The notes below the pieces were generated by a model that was given only the letters and a program-made list of their open reading frames with translations, had not been told where the DNA came from and did not search any database. From Phycomyces nitens (lineage: Eukaryota; Mucoromycota; Mucoromycetes; Mucorales; Phycomycetaceae), in assembly GCA_022702545.1 (NCBI GenBank), contig JAHRBC010000001.1:9238001-9302000 (forward strand): DNA of 64,000 nt. Direction: 5' to 3'. A program made the position numbers and the translations under genes. Each line of letters begins with the position of its first letter. Position 1 is the first letter of the stretch. Below are positions 21,580 to 35,774 of this stretch, piece by piece.

Positions 21580-22481
21580 ATGTCTGGATTCAATATCGCA
21601 ACCCCCGCCATGGCTACTCCTGCCGTCCAAACCCCGTCAGTCCCAACACCCCAATCGACCCCATTTGCATTGCCCTCTACACCCGCACCATTGGATGCAC
21701 CAACACCAAGAGACCACAACCCCTATGCCGTCGCTGGAATCACACCCACTCTACAGTAAGTTATTACTCTCCGTTATATTCCCCTTTACCACTGGGATCC
21801 CTGGGCCGATTAGTATTCTGTAATAGAAACATCGTTGCCACGGTCAATCTCGATTGTCGTCTTGATCTAAAGACTATTGCCCTCCACGCCCGCAATGCTG
21901 AATACAATCCAAAGGTAAAGGGAAATTTAAAAAAATAGGCACTTTTTTTTTGTCGTGGCCTTTGCTCATCTGTCTGTGCCCGATCAAGCGCTTTGCAGCT
22001 GTGATCATGCGAATCCGCGATCCCAAAACAACCGCATTGATCTTTGCATCTGGAAAGATGGTCGTCACGGGTGCCAAGTCTGAGGATGACTCCAAATTGG
22101 CTGCACGCAAATATGCTCGCATCATTCAGAAATTGGGTTTCCAGGCCAAATTCACAGACTTCAAAATCCAGAATATTGTTGGCTCATGCGACATCAAGTT
22201 TCCCATTCGTCTCGAGGGTCTTGCTTATTCGCACGGTCATTTCAGTTCTGTAAGTTGCTGTTTGGGTTGGCTTGGGCTGCCGAGTATATGGGTATTGACA
22301 ATATCTTCAGTATGAACCTGAACTGTTTCCTGGTCTCATCTATCGCATGGTCAAACCCAAGATTGTCTTGCTTATTTTTGTGTCTGGCAAGATTGTCTTG
22401 ACGGGTGCCAAAGTGCGAGAGGAGATCTATCAGGCCTTCCAGGCTATCTATCCCGTACTCACTGAGTTCAGAAAGCCATAA
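21580..22481 (+). CDS. TATA-box-binding protein (TBP)
   Basis: TBP nucleates transcription by all three nuclear polymerases. Four exons (21580-21755, 21827-21914, 21989-22249, 22311-22481) give 231 aa. The first 60 residues are a low-complexity Pro/Thr/Ala segment ([16 protein letters not shown]). The saddle then follows as two repeats: [20 protein letters not shown] with [20 protein letters not shown], and [20 protein letters not shown] with [20 protein letters not shown]. The DNA-intercalating phenylalanine in [13 protein letters not shown] is present. In the first repeat the equivalent segment is [13 protein letters not shown]. Initiation is at the ATG at 21580; a TTG nine bases upstream is in frame but is not a credible start. 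Confidence 0.97.
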
Positions 22482-22858
22482 AATTTTCCTCCTTTCTCTT
22501 TTATTCTTTATCCCCTCTTCTTCTGCTGGACTGAAGCGAAGACGGTAAGTGACACTTTACAACCACACCACACAACCACAACCACACAACCACACCTCAA
22601 CCACACCACACCAAAAAAAAAGGAATCAAGCACATCGCACACCAACCACAATAACACATTCAAAGAGAGAAACCCTTTATCTTCCTCTGCCCAGTGTGTA
22701 AATTCTCTTCATCATCACACAATAAACATCCCAAATCACATTATACCCTTCTTGTCAAAATTCACATCTTAACATTTTATAATTGCATACATATATGTAT
22801 ATGTATATATGTATATATATATATATTTATTTATTTTATTAAAAAAGAAGAAGAAGAT
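22482..22858. other. Convergent TBP/SPE3 intergenic region
   Basis: Contains ACCACA-rich simple sequence (22,560-22,615), an A run, and a TATATG/TA microsatellite (22,790-22,830) reaching the SPE3 stop codon. No gene is visible. Confidence 0.7.
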
Positions 22859-23941
<1,083 letters not shown>

Positions 23942-26696
23942 TGTGAATAAAAGTAAACAAGACAAGAAAGTGCGTTTGTGCGGACACAAATAATAGATAG
24001 ACAGGAAGAAAAGTTTTGTACTGTGACGTACTCTGCAAACAAAAGTCCGAAGCTCCGTGTGGATGGAAAGTTGATAGGGCTGTCAGTGGCCGAGAGTGAG
24101 ATCGACGGAGGAGCGTCATGCTGCCATGGCTACTGGAGGGCAAATGGTGACGTATAGAGTGATTTACAAGGCGTGCAAAAAGTCTAATCGACTGCATTAA
24201 GAGAAAAGAAGCCGGAGAAGCGGCTTGGCCACCTAGAGGACTGGCTAAGACTTATTTGATCTGGCTAGGGCATTGAAAAAAAAAATAGGCACACTTTCTA
24301 TTCATCATTAAAATCCAGCCAATTGATTGGATGGCTTCTTAGAATTTGACTCTGGAAATCGAATTGTTTTAAAGATGCTGGTGATGGTGGAATGTGGTGC
24401 GTTGCTAGGCATGTACCGGATCCTAATGGAAATACAAGTGGATTTGCCCAATTCATGCCAAAGAAGTCCATTTTTATTATATCTATACAATACATGAAAA
24501 AGAAAGTTTTATGGATGAAAATTGAAGCCGCATTCTTCAATTTTAAAGCATCAAAAATTTCCCAAAATAGCCTTGTCGCACCAAGCTTATCGTTTTCTGG
24601 ATGGAGTACAAGCATCTAGAATATACTATATTATTGATATCCTCTTGCTATTGTGCTTGAGCGAGTACCATTGTCTAGGGTAAAAGCCAATTTACTCTCT
24701 TGGAGTATTGTCATTAAATTAAGCAAGGTATTTTGTATTAATGGCCCTAGGCCTATCCTGTCAAATGCTCCAAGTTACGAATATTGCCTTTAATACGCCA
24801 AAGACTCAAGGTACATCATAATAATATTGTTCATGGCTAATAAAACATGAGCTGAAAATATGTACCATATTCCGACCAATTCTTTTTTTTTTTGGAAACT
24901 AGATAAAGTCCAGTTTTGTAAAGAACAAAGTAATAGTAGAGAATATTCATTGTATTCACAAACGGGAGAAATCTGATATCAATTGAAAACATTTCATTTC
25001 TCTTTTATTATAATCGCTTTTATGCCTGTAGAGAGCAAAAACGTGTTATGGCCGAGAAAGAAGTATTGTTTATGTTTGTTGCAGTGCTAGAATTGGTTCC
25101 TGACAGCTATCGTGGTACACTCCCGAATTGGATATTAACTAGAAGGCCTGTACATGACCATCTTTAGACTTTCCTTTCTTGTATACACACCCGCCACAGC
25201 CACCGGTCATCACTACTAGCCACACATTTACTCTAACCGCAAAACATATAAAGTAAACCACATTAAACCCAGGGCATTATTATTCTTGTCTCTCCTATCC
25301 AGTCCCTGACATGCTGGTGGATATCATGACGACCATCGATAATCTCGACCGAAATCTCGATATTTTCTATAAAATATTTGGCGAAACTCTTATAGAATCC
25401 AACCAAGAAGCAGCAAGATATTATATTAGCTTCCCAAAGAGTACAGAGTACACCGTGCAGAGGATCATGTGTATAAATATAAACATAAATATTCCACGTT
25501 GTAGTGAAATATGATGTCAATATTCACGAGGCTAATGCATTGAATATCATGAGGGTCAACGTGGCTATACCGTTTGTTTCCCTAATTTACAACCTATCAA
25601 CAGTTCATGGCAAGTAGCCAAAAGATAATAAAAACATATATATTTGTATTTGTATTTGTATTTGTATTTGTATTTGTATTTTGACCGTTGAATAATCAAT
25701 AATTCTCCAAAGTAATTGTACAAGGTACAAAATTATGTTAGATACAACCACCTGTTTGAACAATATATCTCAAGTGCAGCTACTGGAAATTATCCACAAG
25801 AGTAAGCACATCAACGGTTGATATATACACCACGAATATTCCTTAAACCTTGTACTTTTATATATATTAAAAAGGCATTCCGATTGTAAATGTCATTTTA
25901 TATATCACCAAGTTTAGAATAGACCCGAGCAAACACAGTGTATGTTTCTCAACCATTAGTTAGATTTGCTGTGGGTGCTAGATTAACCTGGATATATTAT
26001 TCCGTATTAAACACAGAGACAATGGTTGTCTTACAATTATATGTATTTGTTTAATTCTAACCAATTGCTCCTTTTCATTACTGCTAAAAAAATGCATAAT
26101 CATATCAATTTAGTACAAGTATTGTAATAGACTTGCAGGATATTTTAGAGCGTGGTACCAGCACAGATTGGTTATTTGGATCTATTGAAAATCATTATAC
26201 AATCTTGGGCCTATTGTTGTTATAGCACACACTTGTGAAATATATTATCAAGGAGTGAAGATACAATGCTTAAACGTATCCAGACTAGTCTTATATATGT
26301 ATTCTTTATAACTTTACCAGCTTTGGAGTTCCTCCTTTTCTTTATACACTATTTCATATATCCTATGCCCTAGACCAAACACTGTCCCAAGAAAAAGATC
26401 AATAGATAACAAGGCACAGTAACCAAATCATTGCAATAAAAAGGTTTGTATAAGGTGCAATTAAAGGGATTCTGGATTAAATGGAGAGCTACAAAAACAA
26501 AAAAGTTTATTCAGATGGATTATTAGTATCTAGTGTCTTGCAAGATGGCTTTGAGGGAGGGCGTAAAAGGAGTGTTGGAAATGTAATCAGATTTTTAGCC
26601 CTTGTAATAGAGGGTTTGGTACATTATTACTCAACGCCGGACAATAAGTCACTTTTCATGAGTCCGGTAAAATATATTAAATAGGCGCTTTAAAAT
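23942..26696. other. Gene-poor AT-rich DNA
   Basis: The SPE3 promoter occupies the first few hundred bases. A frame on the minus strand (24197-23862) begins with a mitochondrial-presequence-like stretch but ends out of frame with SPE3, so I do not join them. The rest has only short frames with no recognisable domain and no consistent splice pairs. A TTTGTA hexamer tract lies inside (listed separately). Confidence 0.6.
25640..25682. repeat. (TTTGTA)n hexanucleotide microsatellite
   Basis: About seven nearly perfect TTTGTA units, bounded by a short TA run on the left and GACCGTTG on the right. There is no associated gene. Confidence 0.9.
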
Positions 26697-26750
26697 AACG
26701 TCGTGTACGAGAGAAACGTCGTGTACGAGAGCGGAAACGTCGTGTTCGAA
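26697..26750. repeat. Three tandem 16-20 bp AACGTCGTGTACGAGAG units
   Basis: The core AACGTCGTGT(A/T)CGA occurs three times in a row (26,697, 26,715, 26,736). The units carry CpG-containing half-palindromes, unusual in this AT-rich desert, and lie directly before a Tc1/mariner remnant. They could be transposase-binding direct repeats of the decayed element or an unrelated satellite seed. Confidence 0.8.
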
Positions 26751-26754
26751 TCAT

Positions 26755-27150
26755 TAGCGATATCCAGACCTTTGAAGAGGGATATCTTCTCTATCTTGGT
26801 AGATTTAAGGAAAACACTTATTGGATACACCTTTACCTGCAAGAGGACAACACTATCTGTAATGTGAAAGAAGCTGCACAGACTGAAAGTTTGCATGACT
26901 AACTAACTCAAAGCCCTGATCTCAACCCAATTGAGCAACTTTGAGAATATATTGACAAGAGAATCAGATCTAAAATATATCTTGATAGTTTATATCATAT
27001 CAGGCATGATTTGGAGAGGGAATTGAGACTTGGTCCTAAGGAATACTTGGAAGACTTAATTTCCAGTATCAAAATCATTCTTGATCGTCAACTGATTATC
27101 ATACTCTGGAGACCTTTGAGGGAACATTTCATTGTTCTGCCCATATAAAA
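26755..27150 (+). mobile_element. Tc1/mariner transposase remnant
   Basis: Translated on the plus strand with interruptions, it shows LTQSPDLNPIEQL, a stop where Trp is expected, then EYIDKRIRSK and a helical C-terminus (RHDLERELRLGPKEYLEDLI). This corresponds to the last third of a Tc1/mariner transposase (the PDLNPIE motif holds the third catalytic acid). The N-terminal two thirds are absent or unreadable, and no ends are visible. Confidence 0.75.
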
Positions 27151-29989
27151 ATACAAAGGTTGGTTATATATGGAGCTCACATCATTCCTGAATACCTCGA
27201 TAGTAAGTATCTGGAGCGAAACCGTTACAGAAATTCACAAGGTTAAAGAAATCACAAGTACTTGTTCCCTTGATAAAACCTACAAATATACACTAATCAT
27301 CTTGATAGATTCATTTTCTACCTGTGCCTGTTCTCAGTATATATTAGACCACAATAAATGGCTATATCAGAGCAATCATACTTGAATAAAAAAAGGCAAA
27401 TCCCAAGATTACTCTGCAAGAATATCTTTAAAGAATATTCTGTGGTATAATAAAGAACAGAGGAGCCTTCAAGGTCAATAAAAATATCGTGTTCGTGAAC
27501 ACAATTCGTTTAGTTACCAGTCATCTCCTGCAGAATAGCGTGCTGACTCCTATTAAACATTTTCACCTTGTCTCTCGCGTGGTTCTGGTGCCTTGAATTT
27601 AACTATCCGGCACGGTGATCTTTAACCCCTTTAGATCCTTTTTACTCTTTAACATTCTTCCCCCTAGTTTGAACTCCTTACTATCCTTCATATCGCATTT
27701 TCCATCGACTTGCGACATTTGGTCCCCTGATTTCACAGTTTTTCTATTGAATATCTTTCCCAGGATCTACCTGTCTTTCTTTTTCTTTTCAAGTTCTCGA
27801 CCTTAACTGGCCTTCATATATTTGAATATTTGCAAGCGATTTAACACTATAGTACTAACTTTAGGTAATGTATTGAACATCAACCATTTTCTCTCCTAAA
27901 CTTATTTATGGTTCAGCCGTCGTTCACCGATTGGTAAAAAAAAAAACAACTGACATGTAGTTTCTTGGTCTTCAGCCCATTCTTTGTAGGTCTCGGACTA
28001 TATTTCTACAAGTTCAAATCGTCATTTCCCCCTGTCTTAGAAAGTTTTGGATATTTATTCCCTCTACAGCACCAGTCTTTTCAATCTTTTAAAACATTAC
28101 ACTATCATTATCTATCGCTCATGATATAAACCCTTTTTCATTAATAATACCCTTTTGTAATGTCTGGTTGTGTGACCTATGAAACATTTTCCAGGTTCTT
28201 TCTTACAGCACATTCAACCTTTGGGATTTCTCATCAAAATACCTTTGTCAATATTCAAAAAAAAATGGAAGTATATGTCTTTAGAAAATATATTCAGTTT
28301 TACTCTCCTTTACTTTATTTTAAGAATCTGGTACCACAATTTATAGATATCAAGAATGTGGATTTGTTCAATCTGGTCCTGGAAATATTGTTTGTGGCAA
28401 AAAAAAGTTTATTTGGCTTGGCCTATTGTCTATTGTGTATTACCTCCTGTATCCTCTTTTCTACATTACTACGTCCTAATCAATTAAAGGCCAAACATGT
28501 CCTCTTAATAAATTCAATAAATTATGGATTCAAATACTCTGAACAGAAAACAGAAATGATAGAAATGTCGAGATTTTATGCTTTTTTTAATACAGCTATT
28601 ATCTCACAATCAGGTCATTAAACAAACAAAGGTTCAGTAGAAACCCACGCCAGAATGTGACAGTGCATAAGGTTTCTTTATGGAATCCAACCTCATACCA
28701 GCCATGCAAAAACAAAAAGAAGGTTTGCATATTTACTTTTTGTATCTGATTCTCTTTAAAAAATAAATAAAATGATTATGAACAGAGACATGCCTACTCA
28801 ATTGGAAACGCTATAATTAATGGTCAGAAAATATATATACGATGCTGCTCGTATATTACAAGTTTTATAACCAACATATTTATTAATCCCGTTTGATTGG
28901 CATTTTTTAAAGTATATTGGTCATTGGTTTGCCTAAAATTGGTTTCAAGATTACTACTGTAAACGCCTTGTACGAGGCTTCAGGAATTGTGTTAAACTTT
29001 AACAGCCTATTACCATCACAGATCTCTTTAGCTGCTGCATAAAATAATTAAAGATGATTATTAGTTTTCATGAATTCTGTGGGTTGAGAACAAGAATGTG
29101 AATACAGGAAAAAATGATGAAAAGACTATGGGGTTCATTGAATCAAAGCATGTTTTGAGCTATTTATATTATATATACCGGCTTAAACATTGATACTCTT
29201 TAAAGACTTGCAATAATATCTATCTGAGCCTTTGTATATGTATATGACTAATTACCAACATACTGGTATTGTCCTACATCCTAGTCGCTACTAGCCATTC
29301 AGAACTTGGCGCATATCGGGTCTAGAATGGCTTATACAGGAATGAATAAAAAGTCTATTTAAATCTATAGACAATAAAATTAAAAATCAAAATCAAAATC
29401 AAAGCATGGACCAGCTAGCATTCATCAGTATCGACTTTAATCCCAATGACCCACTTTTACAGCTGCTGAGCGGTATAGAGTACAATAAAAGCTTTTTTTT
29501 TTCAATCAACAGTTGGATCTCTGGTTGGGTTTCTATTTAAAGGTATGGTTCTAATAATAAACAATCGAGAAAAGGAGCAATAATAACAGGTTTGATACAA
29601 TCATCAAAAGCCTTGAAGAGAACAACAAATACAATTACAGCTTTGAAAAGCCAGCGAGAATAATTGTCAGATATTCACTCTCTCTGAAATAATATGTCTC
29701 TGGATTTTTAGGTTGACAGCCCTCATGGACAACACTCTGAATATATAGATAATGGCTTTTTATATGTGGATGTTTGTCTATTTTATCGAGTCCTTTTGAA
29801 GAAACTGATGTACAGACTCCTTCCTATGGTAACGAGTCAACTCAATATCCACCAAATCAAAAAATAATAATAACTTCTTTAATTCTCTCACTGTATTATA
29901 CTCACATCTGTTTACTAAACCATAGCTGAAAATATACAAGTGGAAACAGACGATATTGAATGATAATAAAAGTGTTTATTAAACAAATT
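27151..29989. other. AT-rich DNA without recognisable genes
   Basis: The longest frame (28160-28621, plus) codes 153 residues rich in Phe, Leu, Ser and Tyr, as expected from AT-rich noise, with no family resemblance. Pyrimidine-rich stretches near 27,600-27,800 produce similar frames. I see no supported gene, RNA or transposon end. Confidence 0.6.
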
Positions 29990-31049
29990 CAGTACTTTGT
30001 GGAGCCACCACCTTCCTTTTTAATTTTGGCTATATGATTTGGCATTGACATGCAATGACTTTTACATACTTCAACGGGTAGTTTCTTCCAATCTTTGTGG
30101 ATTTCAGCATCCAGCTCTTTAATGTCTTTTTTTTTGGAGCTGACTCTCTTGCTATTACAATGCATCCATTATAAGCCCATAAGTTCTCAATAGGGCTGAG
30201 ATGTGAACTATTTGGAGATCATACCATTACTGTGATACTCTGACACTTCTTCCAGTCCTCATCCAGTTTAAGCTTACGAAAAAGAGCATTATTTTGATAA
30301 TTGAACTCTCTGTCACAAAGTTCATTCGAATTGTTCAAGAAAGGGTCAATTTTTTTTGCCCACTAAGTTGATCTAGCCACACTGCAGAGTGTTGATTATA
30401 GTCTTCAAAGGGTCGACCCCTCCTGCCCACACGCAGCCTCACACCATTAATGAGTCACCGTCAAACTAAATTCTTGGCACAATTCGATCTTTACTAGACT
30501 TCTACAGAAGAAAACGCCACATTTGCGAATTTCCATCCTTGGGAGCAAGCATGAATCTCAATTCATCGCTCTAGATGATGCGATCCTATCTTTGGTTGGA
30601 TTTTATGGAGTGATGGGAAAAAGTTAATCGTTTCTTTTTGTGCCTGGTGGGTAGCTGGGAATTAGATACAGTGCGACAAGAAGACATTCCAAACCTACGA
30701 ATGGCACGGCAGATGGTAGTTTTTAAAGTGTAATTGGTCATTGTGTCTCTCATGATGTTTGTCAGCTCTCCAAGTGTAGCCCTGCGATTCTTTTTTATTT
30801 CATTCCCAAGATGGCGTAAATTACGCTCATCAAGGATCCTTGAACGTCCTTTCGCTTTTTGGCAAATGAATTGCTTGTTTGTCTCCATCTTTGTATGGTT
30901 CTTTGAACAGTTGCTTTGGGTATGCCAGTTTTGCTTGAAAAGGCAGATTGTGTGATTTTATGAAAAGCACCTCTGATGATTAGATCTTTCTGGTAATCTC
31001 AAAGTTGGTTTGGTTGATAAAGAGGTTTATTGTTAATACTGTGAGACAT
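29990..31049 (-). pseudogene. Tc1-like transposase, full-length but heavily interrupted
   Basis: Read on the minus strand from an ATG at 31049 it shows the N-terminal paired-type helix-turn-helix (KATVQRTIQRWRQ), a frameshift near 30,860, the second DNA-binding domain (GNEIKKNRRATLGELTNIM), then SDELRFMLAPKDGNSQMWRF with the first catalytic Asp, LSPIENLWAYNG with the third acid, and the C-terminus DIKELDAEIHKDWKKLPVEV ending KEGGGSTKY. Many stops interrupt it, including TAG for the conserved Trp just before SDE. It is more decayed than the copy at 38.7 kb and its inverted repeats could not be recognised. Confidence 0.85.
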
Positions 31050-31968
31050 GATGTAATTCGAATGAGAAAAAAATGTATAGAAACAGAATAACAAGAATGT
31101 AGTATTAATATGCTATCTGGAAGAGTTTGAATGAGAATTCGTTACCAAGGGAATGAGTCTGTAAGTATAGGGTCACAGACCCTCTTAATAAAAAACAAGT
31201 TTTTTCTCGCCATCTACTCTAGAGGGTGTCTTGAACAGAACCCTGGATATATAATGCAAACCAAAGAGCTATTTATTTGCCTTTATTTTGTGATTGGACT
31301 GTACTTGTTTTGAGTAAACAAACAAGTAGCCCTCCCTCCCTGCTACATGAGAAGAATAGCCTATAACCGCTTCACAGGACTCAACCAGACTTTGGAGAGA
31401 GCCATTGCTTTCCTCAATCCTGACCAGCTCTCCTACTCTCTTGTTCCATTCCTGTTCTCGCCTCGGAGCCTGACCGTTTCATCACCCTTGCACTTCTTTC
31501 TACTGTATCCCAGCCCAATATTACACTATTTTTTTTGGAAAAAGCACGGACCACTTTAGAGTAACGCAAAAATTAAAGAATCGCCATTCTTGAACTTGTA
31601 CTCTCCAAGGTTACTGATACACCGATCAAGACCAACTCTTTACTTCTTTACTTCTTTACATGCAAAACACCGTTTCCATGACAATTTTACCTGGTCCGTT
31701 AACAAAAGGCAGATATTCTCACACACCTTAGCCTCTTATCATATGAATCTCAACTTCTGGCCAATAAGAATGCGTATTTTTTATCATGCCTGCATCAACA
31801 TGGTCGAAAGCAGTAAAAAGCGATGGTTATCATGTTTTTTCTCACACTGGCGTTGGGGTCTTATCGATCAGTTTGACACGAAATCCAAAAAATTCCTATA
31901 AGAACAAGCCCTTTTGGCGTCCTTCTTTTTTTCCTCTTTGCACAGCTTATCATCGTCTTTATTTCCAA
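31050..31968. promoter_or_regulatory. Intergenic DNA leading into the GC-rich orphan gene
   Basis: No recognisable gene. A CCTATAAGAAC sequence at about 31,893 followed by a pyrimidine-rich leader (CTTCTTTTTTTCCTCTTT) lies 70 bp before the ATG at 31969 and looks like a promoter and 5' UTR. An in-frame ATG at 31786 is open, but its leader has AT-rich, non-coding character. Confidence 0.5.
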
Positions 31969-34094
31969 ATGACTTATAACGCTTATTCTACCGCCTTGCA
32001 GACATTCCGTCTTGCCTCCAGCTTCCTTCTTGCGCTACCAGCTGTAGCTGCAGTTGCTTCTCCGTTTGCGCGTGCCTTTGACACGATTCTCTCTGCTCTC
32101 TGTCGTCTGTCCTTGGATGACATGGGTTTGGCCTATTCTCCTGCGCTTTTCGATGATGACCAGGATTCGATCGAATGGATCTGTGGTGTCAAGGAGGAGA
32201 AGACCGCCGGCCCTGTGCCGGACTCTTTGGGTGCACCTTTGGTTGGAAAGCCCTCTGACACCTCGTTGGGCGAGTGTCTAATGGGCCGACCGGGCCTTGA
32301 GCCTTTCGAGCGACTCTTTATTGAGTCAATCGATGCCGGAAGTGTTGGACTTCGCCTCCCGACCACCATGGAAGAAGTTCGGGAACAGTTTCCTGACGAA
32401 TTCAACCGGGGCACGTTGAAGATGTTCACAGGTGCCAGCAACAAGCGATCGGCGGGCACTCCAGTTCGTCGTGAAACTTTCTTGGGGGAGGAAACTCCAT
32501 TCACCTTCTTTGCCAAGCTAGAGGGTGCAACACCTGTTCGAAACGATTGGCTCAGGAAGACATACCTGGCCGATGAGTCAGACGAACTGTTTTCAGAGGT
32601 AACATGGAAGCAAGGAACCTCTGTCGAATTTGTCCGTGAATCTTCCCAAGTGGTGCCCGACGCTGCCAAAGAAGACGAAAGACACGATGTACCTAACGAG
32701 GTCGGCATCGTACGTACTGTATTCCGCGACTATAGGTGCACTTCTGTTGAGGAGGATGAGTCTTATGACTCTGATTCTTCTGATGATGGGTCCTTTGTCC
32801 AGCGCCTTCCTTGTTCGCCGTTGGTTGCAAGCCTTCCATCTTCCGGATGGGAGGTGACCGAGGATGAGATTGCCGACCTGGTGTCTCGTCTAGAGTCATT
32901 GTCGATCGATGATGCAAGTGAGCATTCGGCCTCTGAGACTGGAAATGGCATGGATGACACCCTCTTTGTCGATGATGCAGCTCTGACCGACCATACGTCC
33001 ATTATGGACTATAGTCCTGTGATGATTACGCAGAATCTTGACATGGCGGCATCCAATACTGTCCAACAGGCCGACGATGTTGGAGAAGAGGTGGCTTCGG
33101 GAGCTGCTCCTTTCTACGATGCTGGCAGAGTTGGAGAACCTTTTGTCTTTAGACAAGAGGTGATCCAAACCCTATTCAGGAAATGGACGCAGATCCCCAG
33201 TACGACGGATTGGTTGGTAACCCTTTTGTCTTTGGACAAGAGGCGATCCAGGGCCTAGTGCCCCAGAATGAGGTTCCAATGGAGCCGATTGATGCCAGTC
33301 CTGATGTCAAGTTTCCAGGATCGAGAATGGATGCAAGCTTGGGTACAGAGCCAGTCCAAATTGATGGCCCCGAGATGATTGGTCCTGCTGACGCTGGTGC
33401 CTCCACTGCCGGTGTCAATGACGATGTTTCCAACAGTGCTGTTGTGGCTGAAGCCACTGTTGAGACGGTCCCAGGTGTCGAAGGAGAGTTCGATGGCCGT
33501 CAAGAGACAGACGAAGCTTACTGGGACTCCTACTTCGATCCGATTAGTTGTCCTATCTTCGACAGCGATGAGTTCACTGTTCCTGTGACGAAGCGCTCCT
33601 CTTCTCCAGGTGAAAAGCTCGAAACGAACAAAGATGCAGTTCGTGTCCCGCAGCAAACTGCAAGCGATGTCAAGGGGAAAGGAAAGGAAGTCCAAGGACA
33701 ACGGTCCGAGGTTACCAAGTCTTCCCCCAGCCAAGGACAACCGGTCAAAGCTCCCTGTCCCGTATTTGTCTTTGGCGCTGGTGATGCAAAGGGTTCGAAG
33801 GATACCTTGAACAAGCCTTCTACTCCTGCCTTTGTCTTTGGCACTGGCATGGTTCCGAAGTGTGAGTTTGGGTCGTACAACGTCCCAAAGCTCCCAGGAT
33901 TGTTCGGTGTGCCCCCAAAACCGGACAAGACATCGAGGCCCGTTGTAGTTCCTGACGACGAGGCGCGGCTGGCTGAGTCTTCCGACGATGCCGAGGTTCC
34001 TGCCGAGGTTGAGGCGTTCAAGAACAGCCAGGTTCCTCTACGGCGTTCATTGATGAGCTTCCTTCAGAATCCTGATTCTGAAGAGGCCTTCTGA
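31969..34094 (+). CDS. Orphan acidic protein with repeated FxF(G) motifs, frame change at about 33,180
   Basis: The first frame runs from the ATG at 31969 to a stop at 33258 (about 429 aa). A second frame, open to 34094, continues the same character for a further 303 aa from its first Met at 33183. The protein is Ser/Asp/Glu-rich with no domain I recognise. The N-terminus has a hydrophobic stretch (ASSFLLALPAVAAVASPF). Phenylalanine motifs recur: PFTFF, EPFVFRQE, NPFVFGQE, PVFVFGAG, PAFVFGTG, rather like FG nucleoporins. The change of frame falls between two copies of an 83-bp tandem repeat (gttgg...PFVF...QE), a period not divisible by three. Either an intron such as 33093-33179 restores the frame or the gene is broken there. 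GC content and codon bias are higher than in all flanking genes. Function is unknown. Confidence 0.6.
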
Positions 34095-35774
34095 TTGGAC
34101 GTCAGAGGAACCCCCTTTACGTTCGGTCCCAATTGCTTGCAGATTCAAAGGTCTGGTTCATCTGTCTCTTTGAGATTGACACCATGTTCCGCCTGCTTGT
34201 TTGGGGCCGAGTCCTTATCCTGGATAATGACGATTCAAACTGGCCAGTCTATCTGTTTCAATGGAAATGGATACCGTGCCTACATGTTTGCATGTTTCTG
34301 AATCCTTGGCATAATTTGGATAGTAAAGGGAAGGTAGATGTGGAGTTGTCTACGTCGGTGTATTGGGAGGTGCTGGTTTGAGTTGTGGTCCCTCACGCTC
34401 GCCTATATGTGCCGTCTTGATATATCCGAAAGTTGTGGTAACGATGTTTGGATTCTCTCAAAGGTAAGGATTGTTCTTTTTATATTTGATTCATTGTTGC
34501 CCATTGACTTTTTACTAACTATGGTTATTTATAGTTGCCCATGTTCGTAGGGTCTTTGACGAGTTTCACCCACCCATGGTCTTGGTCACGGCCTTGGGTT
34601 TACGATTCTATCATGGTGCGAACCGCTCGATTTTCTGGTTTTCTGGCTTTCTGGTTAAGGCTCTCTGGTTAAGGCTCTCTGGGTCTCTGGTCTCTGTAGT
34701 CTATACTACTGGTTACGGGAGTTTGGTCTGTCAAGGTCCTCGGTTTTGTATACCCAAAGCATTGGCTGGTTCGGGTTCGGTTCAAGGAAGCACCAACATA
34801 TGATAGAATCGAGGAGCATGAATGTCGGTCCATCTGACATCCACCGGTCGTACGTATCTGTACTGGATGGATCTGTTTTCCTGACTGGCTTTTGCGAGCC
34901 TTTGATCGGGTCTGGTTTTTCTTGCGTGGACTTTTGTGAGTCTGTGGATTGACTCGTCTGAACTCAAGTTGGTTCAAAAATCCTGTCTGCGCATAGATCC
35001 AGCAGGTCCTGAAGGTGTCTGATGAATGGTCTGGCATGCATCACGGGAGACAAAGACCTGTTCTCAGCAGATTGTATGGCCAAACAGCCGAAAGTGTTTA
35101 GCCAAATAGTTGTCTGGGTACAAGAAATGCACAACTGCATGCCTGGGCAACACACAGTCCTATGAGATGGCAAAAAAACAACTTGGACTGTGATTAGGCA
35201 ACACACAAGTAGGCTGTCCATGGAAGCAAGGAGGAACAAGTACATATTCCCAATGTGTACTGTTCAACGGTAGCAAAAGCACAAGTCATTGACTTTCAAG
35301 AGTGTTTTCCACACCTGCCGCTTGAATTCAAGCATACTCCTTGTGGGTATATTCAAGCTGATCTGGATTGTTGCGTCAAATTCGACGAACCGGATCAAAA
35401 AAGGTTACACTTGCAATTGTCGCCAAGAGCAGATTGCATATGACAATTACAAAGGTACGCACACTACAAGACATTCCCTGACCAGGATAAGGTGTGTGTA
35501 TACTTGTATATGTCAAGGAGAAGCAACGCTCAATTCTGTGGCCCTGAGAGTACATTGTATATGCCCGGGTTCAACCGTCAAGACACACCTGGGCAGACAC
35601 TACAATTGTAAGCCAGTTTCCGGAACAAGCCTGTCTCTCGGGGCCGTAAAGTATTACAAGAATACTTTCAAGAATCCAGTCCACCAAGATTCTGGCAATG
35701 GAGATGGCAGCAACAAGAATCAACCAAGCCATGCAAGCCTCTACACTACAACAATTCAACACTACAAAGCAACC

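Noticed and set aside
28160..28621. 153-residue open frame in the 27-30 kb desert
   Set aside because: Phe/Leu/Ser/Tyr-rich composition typical of AT-rich noise; no domain, no promoter signal and no splice partners.
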